DNA of 64,000 bases from NCBI GenBank assembly GCA_004193205.1, contig RZUM01000015.1:1-64000 (forward strand). Direction: 5' to 3'. The position numbers were made by a program, and so were the translations under genes. How positions within the stretch are numbered: position 1 is the stretch's first letter; each line of letters begins with the position of its first letter. Positions 26,443 to 34,708 of the stretch are shown in pieces. The DNA is from Gordonia sediminis. GTDB taxonomy: Bacteria > Actinomycetota > Actinomycetes > Mycobacteriales > Mycobacteriaceae. The notes below the pieces were generated by a model. That model made no database searches, was not told the origin of the DNA, and saw only the letters and a list, made by a program, of their open reading frames with translations.

Positions 26443-27288
26443 ATGCAACCAATGTCGAACGTGGTCAAACGCGTCTACGGATCGGCGCCATTGTGGGCGT
26501 GGATCGTGATGGGCGTCTGTGTCGTCGTGCTCGTCGTCGGCCTGATCATCTCCGGTAACCGCACCGCTCCCACCTCAACCTCGTCGGTGGCCAACGGCAT
26601 GACGTCGACCGCGGCCACACCCGCGACACCGGCCACGGTTGCCTTCATCGACGACGCGAAGGCCAATCCCAGCACACCCAAGACGTTGGTCCTGCTCGGC
26701 GACTCCACCGGCGCCGACCGTGACGGTTGGGCGCCCGCGCTCGGACGCTCGATCAGCCACTCGCTGAACCGGCCCGTCGCCACCAAATACTGGAACACCC
26801 AGACCGGCGCCTACGGCGCGATGGTCGGCCTCGGCAACGGCACCAACGGTGCCGTCGGCTTCTGGAACGGCAGCGCCGACGGCAAGGACGTGGACTACAC
26901 GCTGCAGAATCTCGACAAGATCATCCAGCCGGATGTGACACCCGATTTGATCCTGCTGAACTTCGGCCACACCGAGGACCCCAGCAAGCCACTCGCGCCG
27001 CAGGTGCAGCCACTGATCAACGAACTGCGCCAGAAGTACCCGAACGCCGACATCGCGGTGATCAAACAGAACCCGGCGAAGGGCGCCGATTCGTCGGACC
27101 AGCTCTCCGGATACGCCGCCGCGATGGATGCCGAGGGCATCCAGGTCATCGACGTCTATTCGGCCTTCCCCACCGACGAAGCCGCGCTGGCGTCGGTGAT
27201 GAGCGACGACGTCAACCCGAATGCGGCCGGGCAGCGGCTGTGGACGCGGACGGTGCTCGCGGCGTTCGGGTTGCCGGAGGCGCAGTAG
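26443..27288 (+). CDS. Membrane-anchored SGNH hydrolase-like protein
   Basis: This 281-residue protein has one N-terminal transmembrane helix (AWIVMGVCVVVLVVGLII) and an extracellular domain with VLLGDSTGAD (block I) and LNFGHTED. The usual late DxxH pair is replaced by DDVNPNAAGQ, so catalysis is uncertain. GGAG stands three bases before the ATG at 26443; a second ATG lies at 26452. It sits beside acyltransferase and glycosyltransferase genes and may add or remove acyl groups, or only bind them. Confidence 0.7.
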   Translation: MQPMSNVVKRVYGSAPLWAWIVMGVCVVVLVVGLIISGNRTAPTSTSSVANGMTSTAATPATPATVAFIDDAKANPSTPKTLVLLGDSTGADRDGWAPALGRSISHSLNRPVATKYWNTQTGAYGAMVGLGNGTNGAVGFWNGSADGKDVDYTLQNLDKIIQPDVTPDLILLNFGHTEDPSKPLAPQVQPLINELRQKYPNADIAVIKQNPAKGADSSDQLSGYAAAMDAEGIQVIDVYSAFPTDEAALASVMSDDVNPNAAGQRLWTRTVLAAFGLPEAQ

Positions 27289-27448
27289 CCGCATCCGACC
27301 GGACAAAGCTGAGCACTGAGACCGTTCGAGGAGCCTCACAGGTCGCGTTGAAGACGCCTCATCTGTCCGCCGGCGATCCACCTGTGTGTTCCTTGTGTCA
27401 GCGGTCACTCAGCGTTCCCTCAGCGCGCGATTCGTATCGTCCGTGTAC

Positions 27449-28162
27449 GTGAATACAGTTGATCTCGCGGCCACTGTGACATCCGCCGCGGCGATGCCGG
27501 GATTTCTCGACCCCGTCACGCTCCTCGGATACTTCGGGCCATGGGCGTTGGCCGGCCTGCTGCTGGTCATAGCTGTGGAATCTGGCATCCTGTTCCCGCT
27601 CCTACCCGGCGACTCGTTGCTGTTCGTCGCCGGAATGGTGATCGCCGCAGGCGGCAAAGACGGTTTGCCGGCATTCGCGTCGCTGTGGCAGGTGCTGATC
27701 CTCGCACCAATCGCGGCGATCGTCGGCGCCGAGGTCGGCTACCTCGTGGGCCGCACCGTCGGTACCCGGTGGTTCGGTCCCGACAAGCGGATTCTCAAAC
27801 AACGCTACGTCGACGAAGCACACGAGTTCTTCGATCGCCACGGTCCGATCACGATCTTCTTGGCGCGATTCGTCCCGATCGTGCGCACCATCACCCCGAT
27901 CGTCGCCGGAGGCGCGGGCATGAGACACCGAGTATTCTTGCCCTACAACGTGATAGGAGCTGTCGCGTGGGCGTGTGGAGTGACCATGCTGGGATACTGG
28001 CTTGGTCAGTTCACGATCGTGCAGAAGCTGATCGAACCGATCTTCATCGTGATTGTCGTCGTGTCGGTGATGCCGATGGCGGTCGCCGCATTCAACCGGC
28101 GCCGCAGATCATCTCGCCCGGACCCGGTCACTGCCGTCGGAAGTTCCTTCAGCAGTTCGTGA
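27449..28162 (+). CDS. DedA-family membrane protein
   Basis: This 237-residue protein has the DedA/VTT signature: GILFPLLPGDSLLF early, and FLARFVPIVRTITPIVAGGA in the re-entrant half, with about five transmembrane segments. DedA proteins are linked to phospholipid flipping (undecaprenyl phosphate and others) and to proton-motive-force homeostasis. The start is taken at the second of two adjacent GTG codons (27443, 27449). No clear ribosome site is seen, so the transcript may be leaderless. Confidence 0.85.
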   Translation: MNTVDLAATVTSAAAMPGFLDPVTLLGYFGPWALAGLLLVIAVESGILFPLLPGDSLLFVAGMVIAAGGKDGLPAFASLWQVLILAPIAAIVGAEVGYLVGRTVGTRWFGPDKRILKQRYVDEAHEFFDRHGPITIFLARFVPIVRTITPIVAGGAGMRHRVFLPYNVIGAVAWACGVTMLGYWLGQFTIVQKLIEPIFIVIVVVSVMPMAVAAFNRRRRSSRPDPVTAVGSSFSSS

Positions 28163-28197
28163 TCCACTGGTCTTTTTGATCATCGAGATCCGAGAAT

Positions 28198-29697
28198 CTA
28201 GCGATCCATCCGCTGCCAGATCTGCCACTGCGCCGCGCCGAACGCGGTCTCGTACGGCCATTCGCCGACGAGTTCGTAGCGGTCGGACGCGTCGAGCAAC
28301 TCGGCGAGTCGCAGGTCGAGGTCCGCGGTCGGGCCGTAGCGCAGCACGACGGCGTCGAAGTAGCCGTCACGGATCGCCGCCTCGTATGCGGGCAGTCCGG
28401 TAAGGGTGGCGCCCTGCCGGTCGGAGTACGTGAAGTAGTAGGTACCGATCCACTGGTACGGCTCGGTGATATCACGCAGGTAATAGCGGGGCACCTCATG
28501 TTCCTCGACAAGATAGCGTCCCGAGTCCGGCCGGACCATGGTGCGCAGCGTCGAGACGACCTCTGCGCTGTCGGGCCAGTCCTGAAACTTGCGTGCCGAC
28601 TGCGTCATCCCGTTCCACACCAGCCCGACGCAGAGCGCGGCGAGAATCGCGACCCGCCACCACGAGCGGGTGCGCAGCAAACCCATCAGCGCCACCCCGG
28701 CCAGCGGCGCCGCGAACCACAACCCGAACCCCACATGCTTGTGCAGCGACTGCGTGGTCTGCGTGAGGATCTGGTTGACCGGCGCGGCCAATCCCGCTGC
28801 CAGCAGCACCACCGCCAGCAAGATGCGCAGGGGCCGCGGGGTGGCGTCGAGTGGGATCGGTGGGTTCTTCCGGCAGTAGAGGACCGCCCCCACACCGGCG
28901 ATCAGCAGCGCCAGTCCCACGAAGGCCGCGGCGTCCGACGCCACCTCCCATCGGGTGTCACCACCCGGACTGCGGTGCAGGGTGGTGGAGAACATGCCGT
29001 CCCAGAGTTGCGGCGCGGCGGCCAGGAACGCCGCCGACAGCGCGGCGACAAGGCCGGTAACCGTCGCCGCGTGGATCAGCGCCGGGCGCCGGCCTCGGTC
29101 ACGGGCCACTGCGATCGCGGTCACCGCGATCGCCGCCGGCACATAGAGCAACGCCGCGTACTTGGTGAAGATCGCCAGCACCAGGACGGGCGGCATGAGC
29201 ACCAACGCCGGGAGGGACGAGGTGGACCAACGGACGCCGATCCACACGGCGAGTGCCACCAGCAGCAGCGCGGCCGCGTCGTAGGTGGCCAGACGACCCA
29301 TGACGAGCGTCGGTTCCGCCACCGCGAACACGAACGCCGCAGCCACCGCCACAGCAGGATCGAACAGCCGGCGTCCGACGAGGTAGAGCAGCACGGTGGT
29401 CACCAGTGCGCACATCAGCGACAACGCACGCGCGGCCTCGAGGCCGTCGACGCCGTCGGCCACCGCCGCGACCACCGGATACAGGAACGGCGCGCCGGAG
29501 AAGTAGCTCGAGTAGTGGTCGTAGGTCGGTGTCCCGTGCAGCCACAGTGCGAGTACCCGATGCCCGGCGAAGACATACGTCGCCTCGTCTTGGAACGCAG
29601 AGTTCGACAGCCGCACCGTCAGGGCGGCCTGGAGTACCAGGACACCCACCAGGACTGCACCGGTCACTCTGCCGGTGACCTCCGCTGCTCGCCGCAT
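28198..29697 (-). CDS. ArnT/PMT-like membrane glycosyltransferase (GT39-like)
   Basis: This 499-residue multi-pass protein opens with DEATYVFAG after the first helix, the acidic motif of GT-C transferases that use polyprenyl-phosphate sugars. About ten hydrophobic segments follow, then a soluble C-terminal domain. It probably transfers a sugar to an envelope acceptor. The ATG at 29697 is the plausible start by homology, but the only strong ribosome site (GGAGG at 29715-29719) suits an ATG at 29707 that is out of frame. A frameshift near the start, or weak initiation, should be kept in mind. Confidence 0.75.
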   Translation of the reverse strand: MRRAAEVTGRVTGAVLVGVLVLQAALTVRLSNSAFQDEATYVFAGHRVLALWLHGTPTYDHYSSYFSGAPFLYPVVAAVADGVDGLEAARALSLMCALVTTVLLYLVGRRLFDPAVAVAAAFVFAVAEPTLVMGRLATYDAAALLLVALAVWIGVRWSTSSLPALVLMPPVLVLAIFTKYAALLYVPAAIAVTAIAVARDRGRRPALIHAATVTGLVAALSAAFLAAAPQLWDGMFSTTLHRSPGGDTRWEVASDAAAFVGLALLIAGVGAVLYCRKNPPIPLDATPRPLRILLAVVLLAAGLAAPVNQILTQTTQSLHKHVGFGLWFAAPLAGVALMGLLRTRSWWRVAILAALCVGLVWNGMTQSARKFQDWPDSAEVVSTLRTMVRPDSGRYLVEEHEVPRYYLRDITEPYQWIGTYYFTYSDRQGATLTGLPAYEAAIRDGYFDAVVLRYGPTADLDLRLAELLDASDRYELVGEWPYETAFGAAQWQIWQRMDR

Positions 29698-29829
29698 CGT
29701 CGGACATTGAATCACCTCCGTCGGCCGGGTGGCGACGACGGTAGTGGCGAGCGACGACATCAACGGCGATGACGCCGGGCCGCGGCTGTGGAAACGGGTT
29801 CTACCCAACCTGACCGTTGGGTGGGCGCA

Positions 29830-29843
29830 TACCACCGGTGGTA
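29830..29843. promoter_or_regulatory. Palindromic operator candidate of vapBC
   Basis: TACCACCGGTGGTA is a perfect 14-base palindrome ending 11 bases before the antitoxin ATG. VapB antitoxins repress their own operon by binding such palindromes; here this is inferred from position and symmetry. Confidence 0.6.
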
Positions 29844-29854
29844 CCATGTATGGC

Positions 29855-30067
29855 ATGGCCAAAACCACCTTGTACCTCCCGGATGACCTGAAGCGGGCTA
29901 TCGAACTCGAAGCGCGCCGGCGCTCGCTTCCGGAGGCCGAGATCGTGCGGCAAGCATTGCGAAAGGCGCTGAGCGGTAACACACCCCGACCTCGGGGAGC
30001 GTTGTTTTCGGGCAATGAACCCATTGCTGAGCGTGTCGACGAACTGCTGGAGGGTTTCGGCGAGTGA
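29855..30067 (+). CDS. vapB: VapB-type RHH antitoxin
   Basis: This 70-residue protein begins MAKTTLYLPDDLKRAIELEA, the strand and helix of a ribbon-helix-helix fold, with SLPEAEIVRQAL as the second helix. The C-terminal tail (GALFSGNEPIAERVDELL) is the toxin-binding type seen in VapB. The ATG at 29855 is chosen because the fold begins directly there. It overlaps the toxin GTG by 4 bases. Confidence 0.85.
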   Translation: MAKTTLYLPDDLKRAIELEARRRSLPEAEIVRQALRKALSGNTPRPRGALFSGNEPIAERVDELLEGFGE

Positions 30068-30471
30068 TCGTCGACACGAGCGCACTGCTGGCCTACTTCG
30101 ACGCAGCTGAACCGCAACATGAAGCTGTCTCGGAGGTGATCGAGGCATCCGATGAACCCTTGATCGTCTCGCCGTACATCGTGGCCGAGCTCGACCATCT
30201 CGTGCTGACTCGACACGGCTCTCATGTCGAGCGCCTCGTGCTCGATGAATTGACCTCGGGTGCTTGGGAACTCGCCGCCATGTCGCGCGAGCGGTTGTCG
30301 GCCGCTGCGGCGATCGTTCGACAGTATTCCGATGTACCCGTCGGTGTCGCCGACGCGTCGAACATCGTCTTGGCCGATGTGTATCAGACCAGGACGGTCG
30401 CCACTCTCGATCATCGACACCTCACCGTCCTCCGCCTCGGGGACGGTTCGGTGCCATTGATCGTTCCGTAA
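30064..30471 (+). CDS. vapC: VapC-type PIN-domain toxin
   Basis: This 135-residue PIN protein starts with GTG and has the acidic metal site spread over VDTSALLAYFD, VAELDHL and VGVADASNIVLAD. PIN toxins cut RNA (tRNA or rRNA) when the antitoxin is degraded. Length and motif order are normal, so the toxin appears intact. Confidence 0.88.
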   Translation: MIVDTSALLAYFDAAEPQHEAVSEVIEASDEPLIVSPYIVAELDHLVLTRHGSHVERLVLDELTSGAWELAAMSRERLSAAAAIVRQYSDVPVGVADASNIVLADVYQTRTVATLDHRHLTVLRLGDGSVPLIVP

Positions 30472-30889
30472 ACCGGGCTGCCGAACATTCGGCACAGAAT
30501 TTTGACAAGAACCCGAAGCCGCATTGGGCCATCGCATCTGGTCGGAGCGAACACCGGCGATCAATGGCCGGAGATGGAACGCGGTGCAGTCGTGGTCATT
30601 TCATCGGCCGACATGGACGATCCTCGCGAGCTGGGTACGACCCGATCTCGTAACGGTCGGTCCCCTGAATCTGACGCATCCAGCAATCGTCGATGCCGCC
30701 ACCTCGCTGTTTCGCGGTCTCTGAGCGCAGCGCGAAGCCATCAGTTGCCCGCCGGTAACAGAGCAGCCGAGAATCGGCGAAGATCTGCCTTCAGGCGCGG
30801 CTCGGCGGTGTCGCCTTCCTAAAATTTCGGTACCAGCGACGCCCGCTTCATCGACGGCGCCACCCGCATCATGAGAGGTCGGTTGGGCG
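30472..30889. other. Intergenic region, no clear gene
   Basis: This 418-base stretch has several short overlapping frames but none with a convincing start or domain. One plus-strand frame (30524-30724) ends NLTHPAIVDAATSLFRGL and might be a relic of an older gene. No hairpin or repeat stood out. Confidence 0.4.
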
Positions 30890-32560
30890 ATGTGGACCAT
30901 GTTGCGTTCGCTTGTTCATCCAACGAATACGACCGCGCCGGCCACCGCGGAGCGTGAGACCACGGCACAGGGCGCGTACACCGACCTCACCGCACAAGCA
31001 GAGCAGGTCGCGAAGCGCTACTCCGACCTGTCGGATTCCTTGCGGTCGCGGGCGGACCTGTGGGGCAAGGCAATCGGCGGCACGGGAATGGCGGCGGTGG
31101 GTTGGGTCGGACTCACGACGGCGACGGATGTGTTCCCGATCGTGGGTCTCAAGGGCACCATCGCAGCGGTACTCGCGGCGCTCTGTCTGGCGGACATGGC
31201 CATCATGGCCGTCTACGTGGGCTATCTGTTCCAGTTCGCGACTCGACAGATCTCCATGCAGCTGAACATCCAAGAGATGATCAGCAGCGGTGATATATCA
31301 GCGCCGAACGAAGCCGACAGGTGGCGTGAGGCCGACGAGCTCGCGGAAGATGCCGCTCGTCTCGCCGTCACGACGGCGTTGAGCTACGCCGCGCGTGCGA
31401 CTGCATCGCCTGCGGAGGTCCGGGAGGCCCTGCACGTCGCCGAACGCGCGGTGGCGGCCGCGAACTCCCGACTGGCACCCGGACCTGGTTTCTTCTGCCA
31501 CATCAGGTGGTTACTTCGATCGATGAACCCGACTCGGCGATCCGTCCCCACCTCCGCGAGTGCAGCGGTCTTGGCCGCATGGTCGGTGCACTCCGCATGC
31601 ATGGTGGTGGTGACATCGGACCCGGGGTTCTTCCGGCCCGACGTGACGACGCGCGAGGTCGCGGACGCCGTGGCCAAGGCCGGGAAGCGCAGGAAGGTCG
31701 CGAGACCGACGTTCAGATCCATCAAGAGGTGTGCGAGGAAGGCGACAAGGGCGGCCAGGAGGTCCCGGTCTTGGGACGACGCCGAACGAACGGCGATCCG
31801 ATCGAGAGCCGAAAACGACACGACTGCAGCGATCAACGCAGCGGCGGCCAAGTTGCGCGTGAAACCTCGCACCGATCAAGAACCGGACCAATGGGAGTCG
31901 AACACCCGGGACTGGAAAGACTGGCGCAAAGAAAACAGGGCCAGCAAGCGGTATCAACGGAAACGGAGCGAGGCGTCGATCGTTGCGGACGTCTACTACC
32001 GATTCGGCAGGCGCAACCAGCATGCGAGGGTCATGTCGACCCCGGCCGACACCGTGGCCCCGGGAACGAACGACGAGCTCCCGGGCCTCGAGGAAAGACT
32101 CCCCTACGCGCGCGGCGGAGCCACCTACGACTGGGTCGAGGCGGCATCGAAGACGATCACGGACTATTCGAACGTCGGGGTCAGGTCTGAGTCCAGGGCC
32201 GAACGGGAACTCGGACGGAGCGGGCCGCACGACGCCATGGTGCCCGTGTGGCTGGCCCGCTCGGCGCAGATTCGAGCTGAGGTGTACGCGACCCAAATGC
32301 GTGCCATGGCGGTTGTGGTGCGTCGCCGTGTCGTGTTCATGACGACGGGTTGGGGCGCGCGCCTGGCGATCATCGCGTTCGCGGCGGGCCTTATCGGCGT
32401 CTCGTTCACCGCGGACTGGTCGGCGTCGATCCGGGCCGAGCAGACCGCGAAGCTCGACACCCTCACGCACTGCGCCACCACCGTCGATGCGATGACAAAG
32501 GCCGGTATCCCGGCCGCGACGATCTCTGCACTGCTCCCCGCCAAGTGTGATCAACAGTAG
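30890..32560 (+). CDS. Orphan membrane protein, function unknown
   Basis: This 556-residue protein has a helical N-terminus, two adjacent transmembrane helices (residues about 62-108), a long Arg/Ala-rich charged region and one more helix near the C-terminus (LAIIAFAAGLIGVSFTADW), followed by a short tail with two Cys. No domain was recognised. The stretch from about residue 205 to 330 is unusually basic, so a compensated frameshift there is possible. It stands alone between VapBC and menA. Confidence 0.5.
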   Translation: MWTMLRSLVHPTNTTAPATAERETTAQGAYTDLTAQAEQVAKRYSDLSDSLRSRADLWGKAIGGTGMAAVGWVGLTTATDVFPIVGLKGTIAAVLAALCLADMAIMAVYVGYLFQFATRQISMQLNIQEMISSGDISAPNEADRWREADELAEDAARLAVTTALSYAARATASPAEVREALHVAERAVAAANSRLAPGPGFFCHIRWLLRSMNPTRRSVPTSASAAVLAAWSVHSACMVVVTSDPGFFRPDVTTREVADAVAKAGKRRKVARPTFRSIKRCARKATRAARRSRSWDDAERTAIRSRAENDTTAAINAAAAKLRVKPRTDQEPDQWESNTRDWKDWRKENRASKRYQRKRSEASIVADVYYRFGRRNQHARVMSTPADTVAPGTNDELPGLEERLPYARGGATYDWVEAASKTITDYSNVGVRSESRAERELGRSGPHDAMVPVWLARSAQIRAEVYATQMRAMAVVVRRRVVFMTTGWGARLAIIAFAAGLIGVSFTADWSASIRAEQTAKLDTLTHCATTVDAMTKAGIPAATISALLPAKCDQQ

Positions 32561-32677
32561 ATCTGTCGTGGTGGGAGCGTCCTTCCGTGCATCCGTGTGG
32601 TCGAATGTGCATCCGTCCCCACGTCTTCCGCCGACCGGGCATCTCACCCTCGACGCCCGCCGTGGCAGGATCGTTTG

Positions 32678-33547
32678 GTGGCAACCCCGAAGCAGTGGTT
32701 AGAGGGCGCACGTCCGCGGACGCTGCCCAACGCCGTCGCGCCCGTCGTCGCCGGTGTCGGTGCGGTCCAGGTGCTCGGCGATATCGTCTGGTGGAAGGCA
32801 GCCCTCGCGCTGATGGTCGCGATGGCGCTGATCATCGGTGTCAACTACGCCAACGACTATTCCGACGGTATCCGCGGCACCGACGACGACCGCGTGGGTC
32901 CGATGCGGCTGGTCGGCTCGGGCGCGGCCTCCCCCGTCGCGGTCAAGCGCGCTGCGTTCATCTGTTTCGGCGTCGGCGCCGTGTGCGGGTTGGTGCTGGC
33001 GATCACCACCGCCTGGTGGCTGATCATCGTCGGCGCGATCTGCATCGCCGGCGCCTGGTTCTACACCGGCGGCAAACGCCCCTACGGCTACATCGGCCTC
33101 GGCGAGATCGCCGTGTTCGTGTTCTTCGGTCTCGTCGCCGTGCTCGGCACCCAGTATGTGGTCAGCGACCGCGTCGACTGGGTCGGTCTGGTGTGCGCCG
33201 TCGCGGTCGGCTCGATCTCCACCTCGGTGCTGGTGGTCAACAATCTGCGCGACATCCCCACCGACACCGAATCCGGGAAGGTGACCCTGGCGGTCCGGTT
33301 GGGTGATCCGTCGACGCGCATTCTCTTCGGTGTGCTGCTGTTCACGCCGGCGGTGATGAGCCTGGTGCTGATCGCAGCAACGCCGTGGGCACTGCTCGGC
33401 CTCGTCGCACTGCCGCTGATGTGGGCGGCCCTTCTACCGGTCCGACGCGGAGCCACCGGTCCCCGACTGATCCCCTCGCTTGCCGTCACCGGCCAGGCGA
33501 TGCTCGTGTGGGCGGTGCTCACGGCCATCGGACTGCTGGTGGGATAG
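32678..33547 (+). CDS. menA: 1,4-dihydroxy-2-naphthoate polyprenyltransferase
   Basis: This 289-residue UbiA-family protein attaches the polyprenyl chain in menaquinone synthesis. The first Asp-rich motif is [20 protein letters not shown] and the second [14 protein letters not shown], with about nine transmembrane helices. The GTG at 32678 follows AGGA with good spacing and gives the normal MenA N-terminus ([17 protein letters not shown]). In M. tuberculosis menA lies close to the hemL-ccsA region; here about 19 kb separates it from ccsB. Confidence 0.93.
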   Translation: MATPKQWLEGARPRTLPNAVAPVVAGVGAVQVLGDIVWWKAALALMVAMALIIGVNYANDYSDGIRGTDDDRVGPMRLVGSGAASPVAVKRAAFICFGVGAVCGLVLAITTAWWLIIVGAICIAGAWFYTGGKRPYGYIGLGEIAVFVFFGLVAVLGTQYVVSDRVDWVGLVCAVAVGSISTSVLVVNNLRDIPTDTESGKVTLAVRLGDPSTRILFGVLLFTPAVMSLVLIAATPWALLGLVALPLMWAALLPVRRGATGPRLIPSLAVTGQAMLVWAVLTAIGLLVG

Positions 33548-33578
33548 GCGCCCAGCATGTGAACAGCGAATCGTCGCG

Positions 33579-33743
33579 GTCACGGGCCGTCACGGCGTGA
33601 CCGAGTCCGACCTCCTCACTCTCGCAGGGTTCGTGATCGCGGCCTGGGCCGTGACCCGGGTGGCTCGCCGGCCGCGTCAGCCCCAGCCGATACAGCCGCG
33701 CGCCGGTGATACGGGCACGTGGCGGATCGGTCCGCACGGCTGA
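33579..33743 (+). pseudogene. Fragment of a small membrane protein paralogue
   Basis: The frame reads GRHGVTESDLLTLAGFVIA, which matches SGHGITESDLLAVVGLVIA in the intact neighbour at 33785-34081. Only the C-terminal half is present; the N-terminal helices are missing and the frame runs back into menA. It looks like the remnant of a tandem duplication. Confidence 0.5.
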
Positions 33744-33784
33744 CGGCGATATTCCGGAACGAATCTTCCGGAATACTGGACGGG

Positions 33785-34081
33785 GTGCGCGCATCTGATC
33801 CGTTCCATGCCCTGATCCTGCTGAACCTCCTGTTCGCGTGTGGGCTGTGGACGCTGCTGCGCCCGAGCGTCCGGGCCGCTGCGGTGCTCGCCGTCGTGTC
33901 GCTGGCGTGGGTCGTCTGGAACGGCCCGATTGAGGGCGCGACCCTCATCCGCTTCACGTCAGGTCACGGGATCACCGAATCGGACCTGCTCGCAGTGGTC
34001 GGGCTCGTCATCGCAGGTGTGACGGTGAAGCGGGTGCAGTCCGGGCGGGAATCGTCGGCGCTGGTGCGCGATGAGCGATGA
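33785..34081 (+). CDS. Small membrane protein, function unknown
   Basis: This 98-residue protein (GTG start) has three hydrophobic segments: ALILLNLLFACGLWTLL, AAAVLAVVSLAWVVW and LLAVVGLVIAGVTV, with GHGITESD between the last two. It resembles small actinobacterial proteins of unknown role. Its end overlaps the end of the convergent LuxR-type gene by 74 bases. An earlier start at 33719 exists but adds residues without structure. Confidence 0.55.
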   Translation: MRASDPFHALILLNLLFACGLWTLLRPSVRAAAVLAVVSLAWVVWNGPIEGATLIRFTSGHGITESDLLAVVGLVIAGVTVKRVQSGRESSALVRDER

Positions 34082-34460
34082 CCCGGACACCGCGTTCGCG
34101 CCGGGCCGCGTCCAGCGAGTGGCATAACCTCGGCGCGATGTCTCCCTCGGCCCCCGCGGCCATCGGCACCTCGGACTCGGCCGGCACGACCCCGTCGACC
34201 CTCTGCGCGACCTCGTTCAACGTGATGTAGCCATCCTCGATCGCGCGGATGAGCAGCGCGATCTTGGTACCGGCCGGCCGCCCGGCATCCTCGTATTTGT
34301 TCCGAATCCGTGCCAGATGGGTCTGGACGGTGGCGGCGCTGATGAACAGGGCCTCGCCGACTTCCCGTTTGGAGTCACAGACCAGCCACTGCGTCAGGAC
34401 CTCGATCTCGCGGTCACTGAGCAGACTGGGTGTGCGGTGCTGACTGGGAAGGGGGTTCAT
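34008..34460 (-). CDS. Receiver-less LuxR/NarL-type regulator 1
   Basis: This 150-residue protein is only a LuxR-type helix-turn-helix: LSDREIEVLTQWLVCDSKREVGEALFISAATVQTHLARIR, then KYEDAGRPAGTKIALLIRAIEDGYI. There is no receiver domain. The C-terminal tail has the same form as that of the response regulator at 41054-41713 (RAIEDG). GAGGAG precedes the ATG. A 40-base motif conserved before its paralogue lies about 95 bases upstream. It probably binds DNA without phosphorylation, or pairs with another regulator. Confidence 0.8.
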   Translation of the reverse strand: MNPLPSQHRTPSLLSDREIEVLTQWLVCDSKREVGEALFISAATVQTHLARIRNKYEDAGRPAGTKIALLIRAIEDGYITLNEVAQRVDGVVPAESEVPMAAGAEGDIAPRLCHSLDAARRERGVRVIAHRAPAPTIPARTAPASPSHLR

Positions 34461-34552
34461 CACGGCATCTCCTCACTGCGGAACGGGTCGATCTATTCAC
34501 AAAGATTCTTTGTAAGACGCTACGGACGTGGTCCGACAAGAAACAGACATAT

Positions 34553-34592
34553 CTTTGGGGGTCCCCCGAACGGGTGCCCCCAAAATATGGGG
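34553..34592 (-). promoter_or_regulatory. Conserved CTTTGGGG...TATGGGG motif, copy 1
   Basis: Read on the plus strand, CTTTGGGGGTCCCCC is followed 18 bases later by TATGGGG. The same outer parts recur at 36254 and 38766, each upstream of a gene of the signalling cluster on the minus strand. It is likely an operator or promoter element; the binding protein is not known. Confidence 0.6.
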
Positions 34593-34708
34593 CTTGTGTC
34601 ACCCGAACGATTGAATTAGGCCGGACTGGTCGATCCCCGATCGGGCCTCGATCCGTCCGCCCATGGCGCCGCGGGTCCGACCGTGGACGGACCCGCGGAA
34701 CCAGACCG

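Noticed and set aside
29099-29707. Minus-strand frame starting MSDDAASS with a strong ribosome site
   Set aside because: Beyond the start it is Arg/Gly-rich with no helices, while the alternative frame is a clear membrane protein. The ribosome site is reported separately as odd.
28498-29772. 424-codon plus-strand frame opposite the ArnT-like gene
   Set aside because: His/Arg/Gln-rich shadow translation; the minus strand shows regular transmembrane helices and the GT-C acidic motif.
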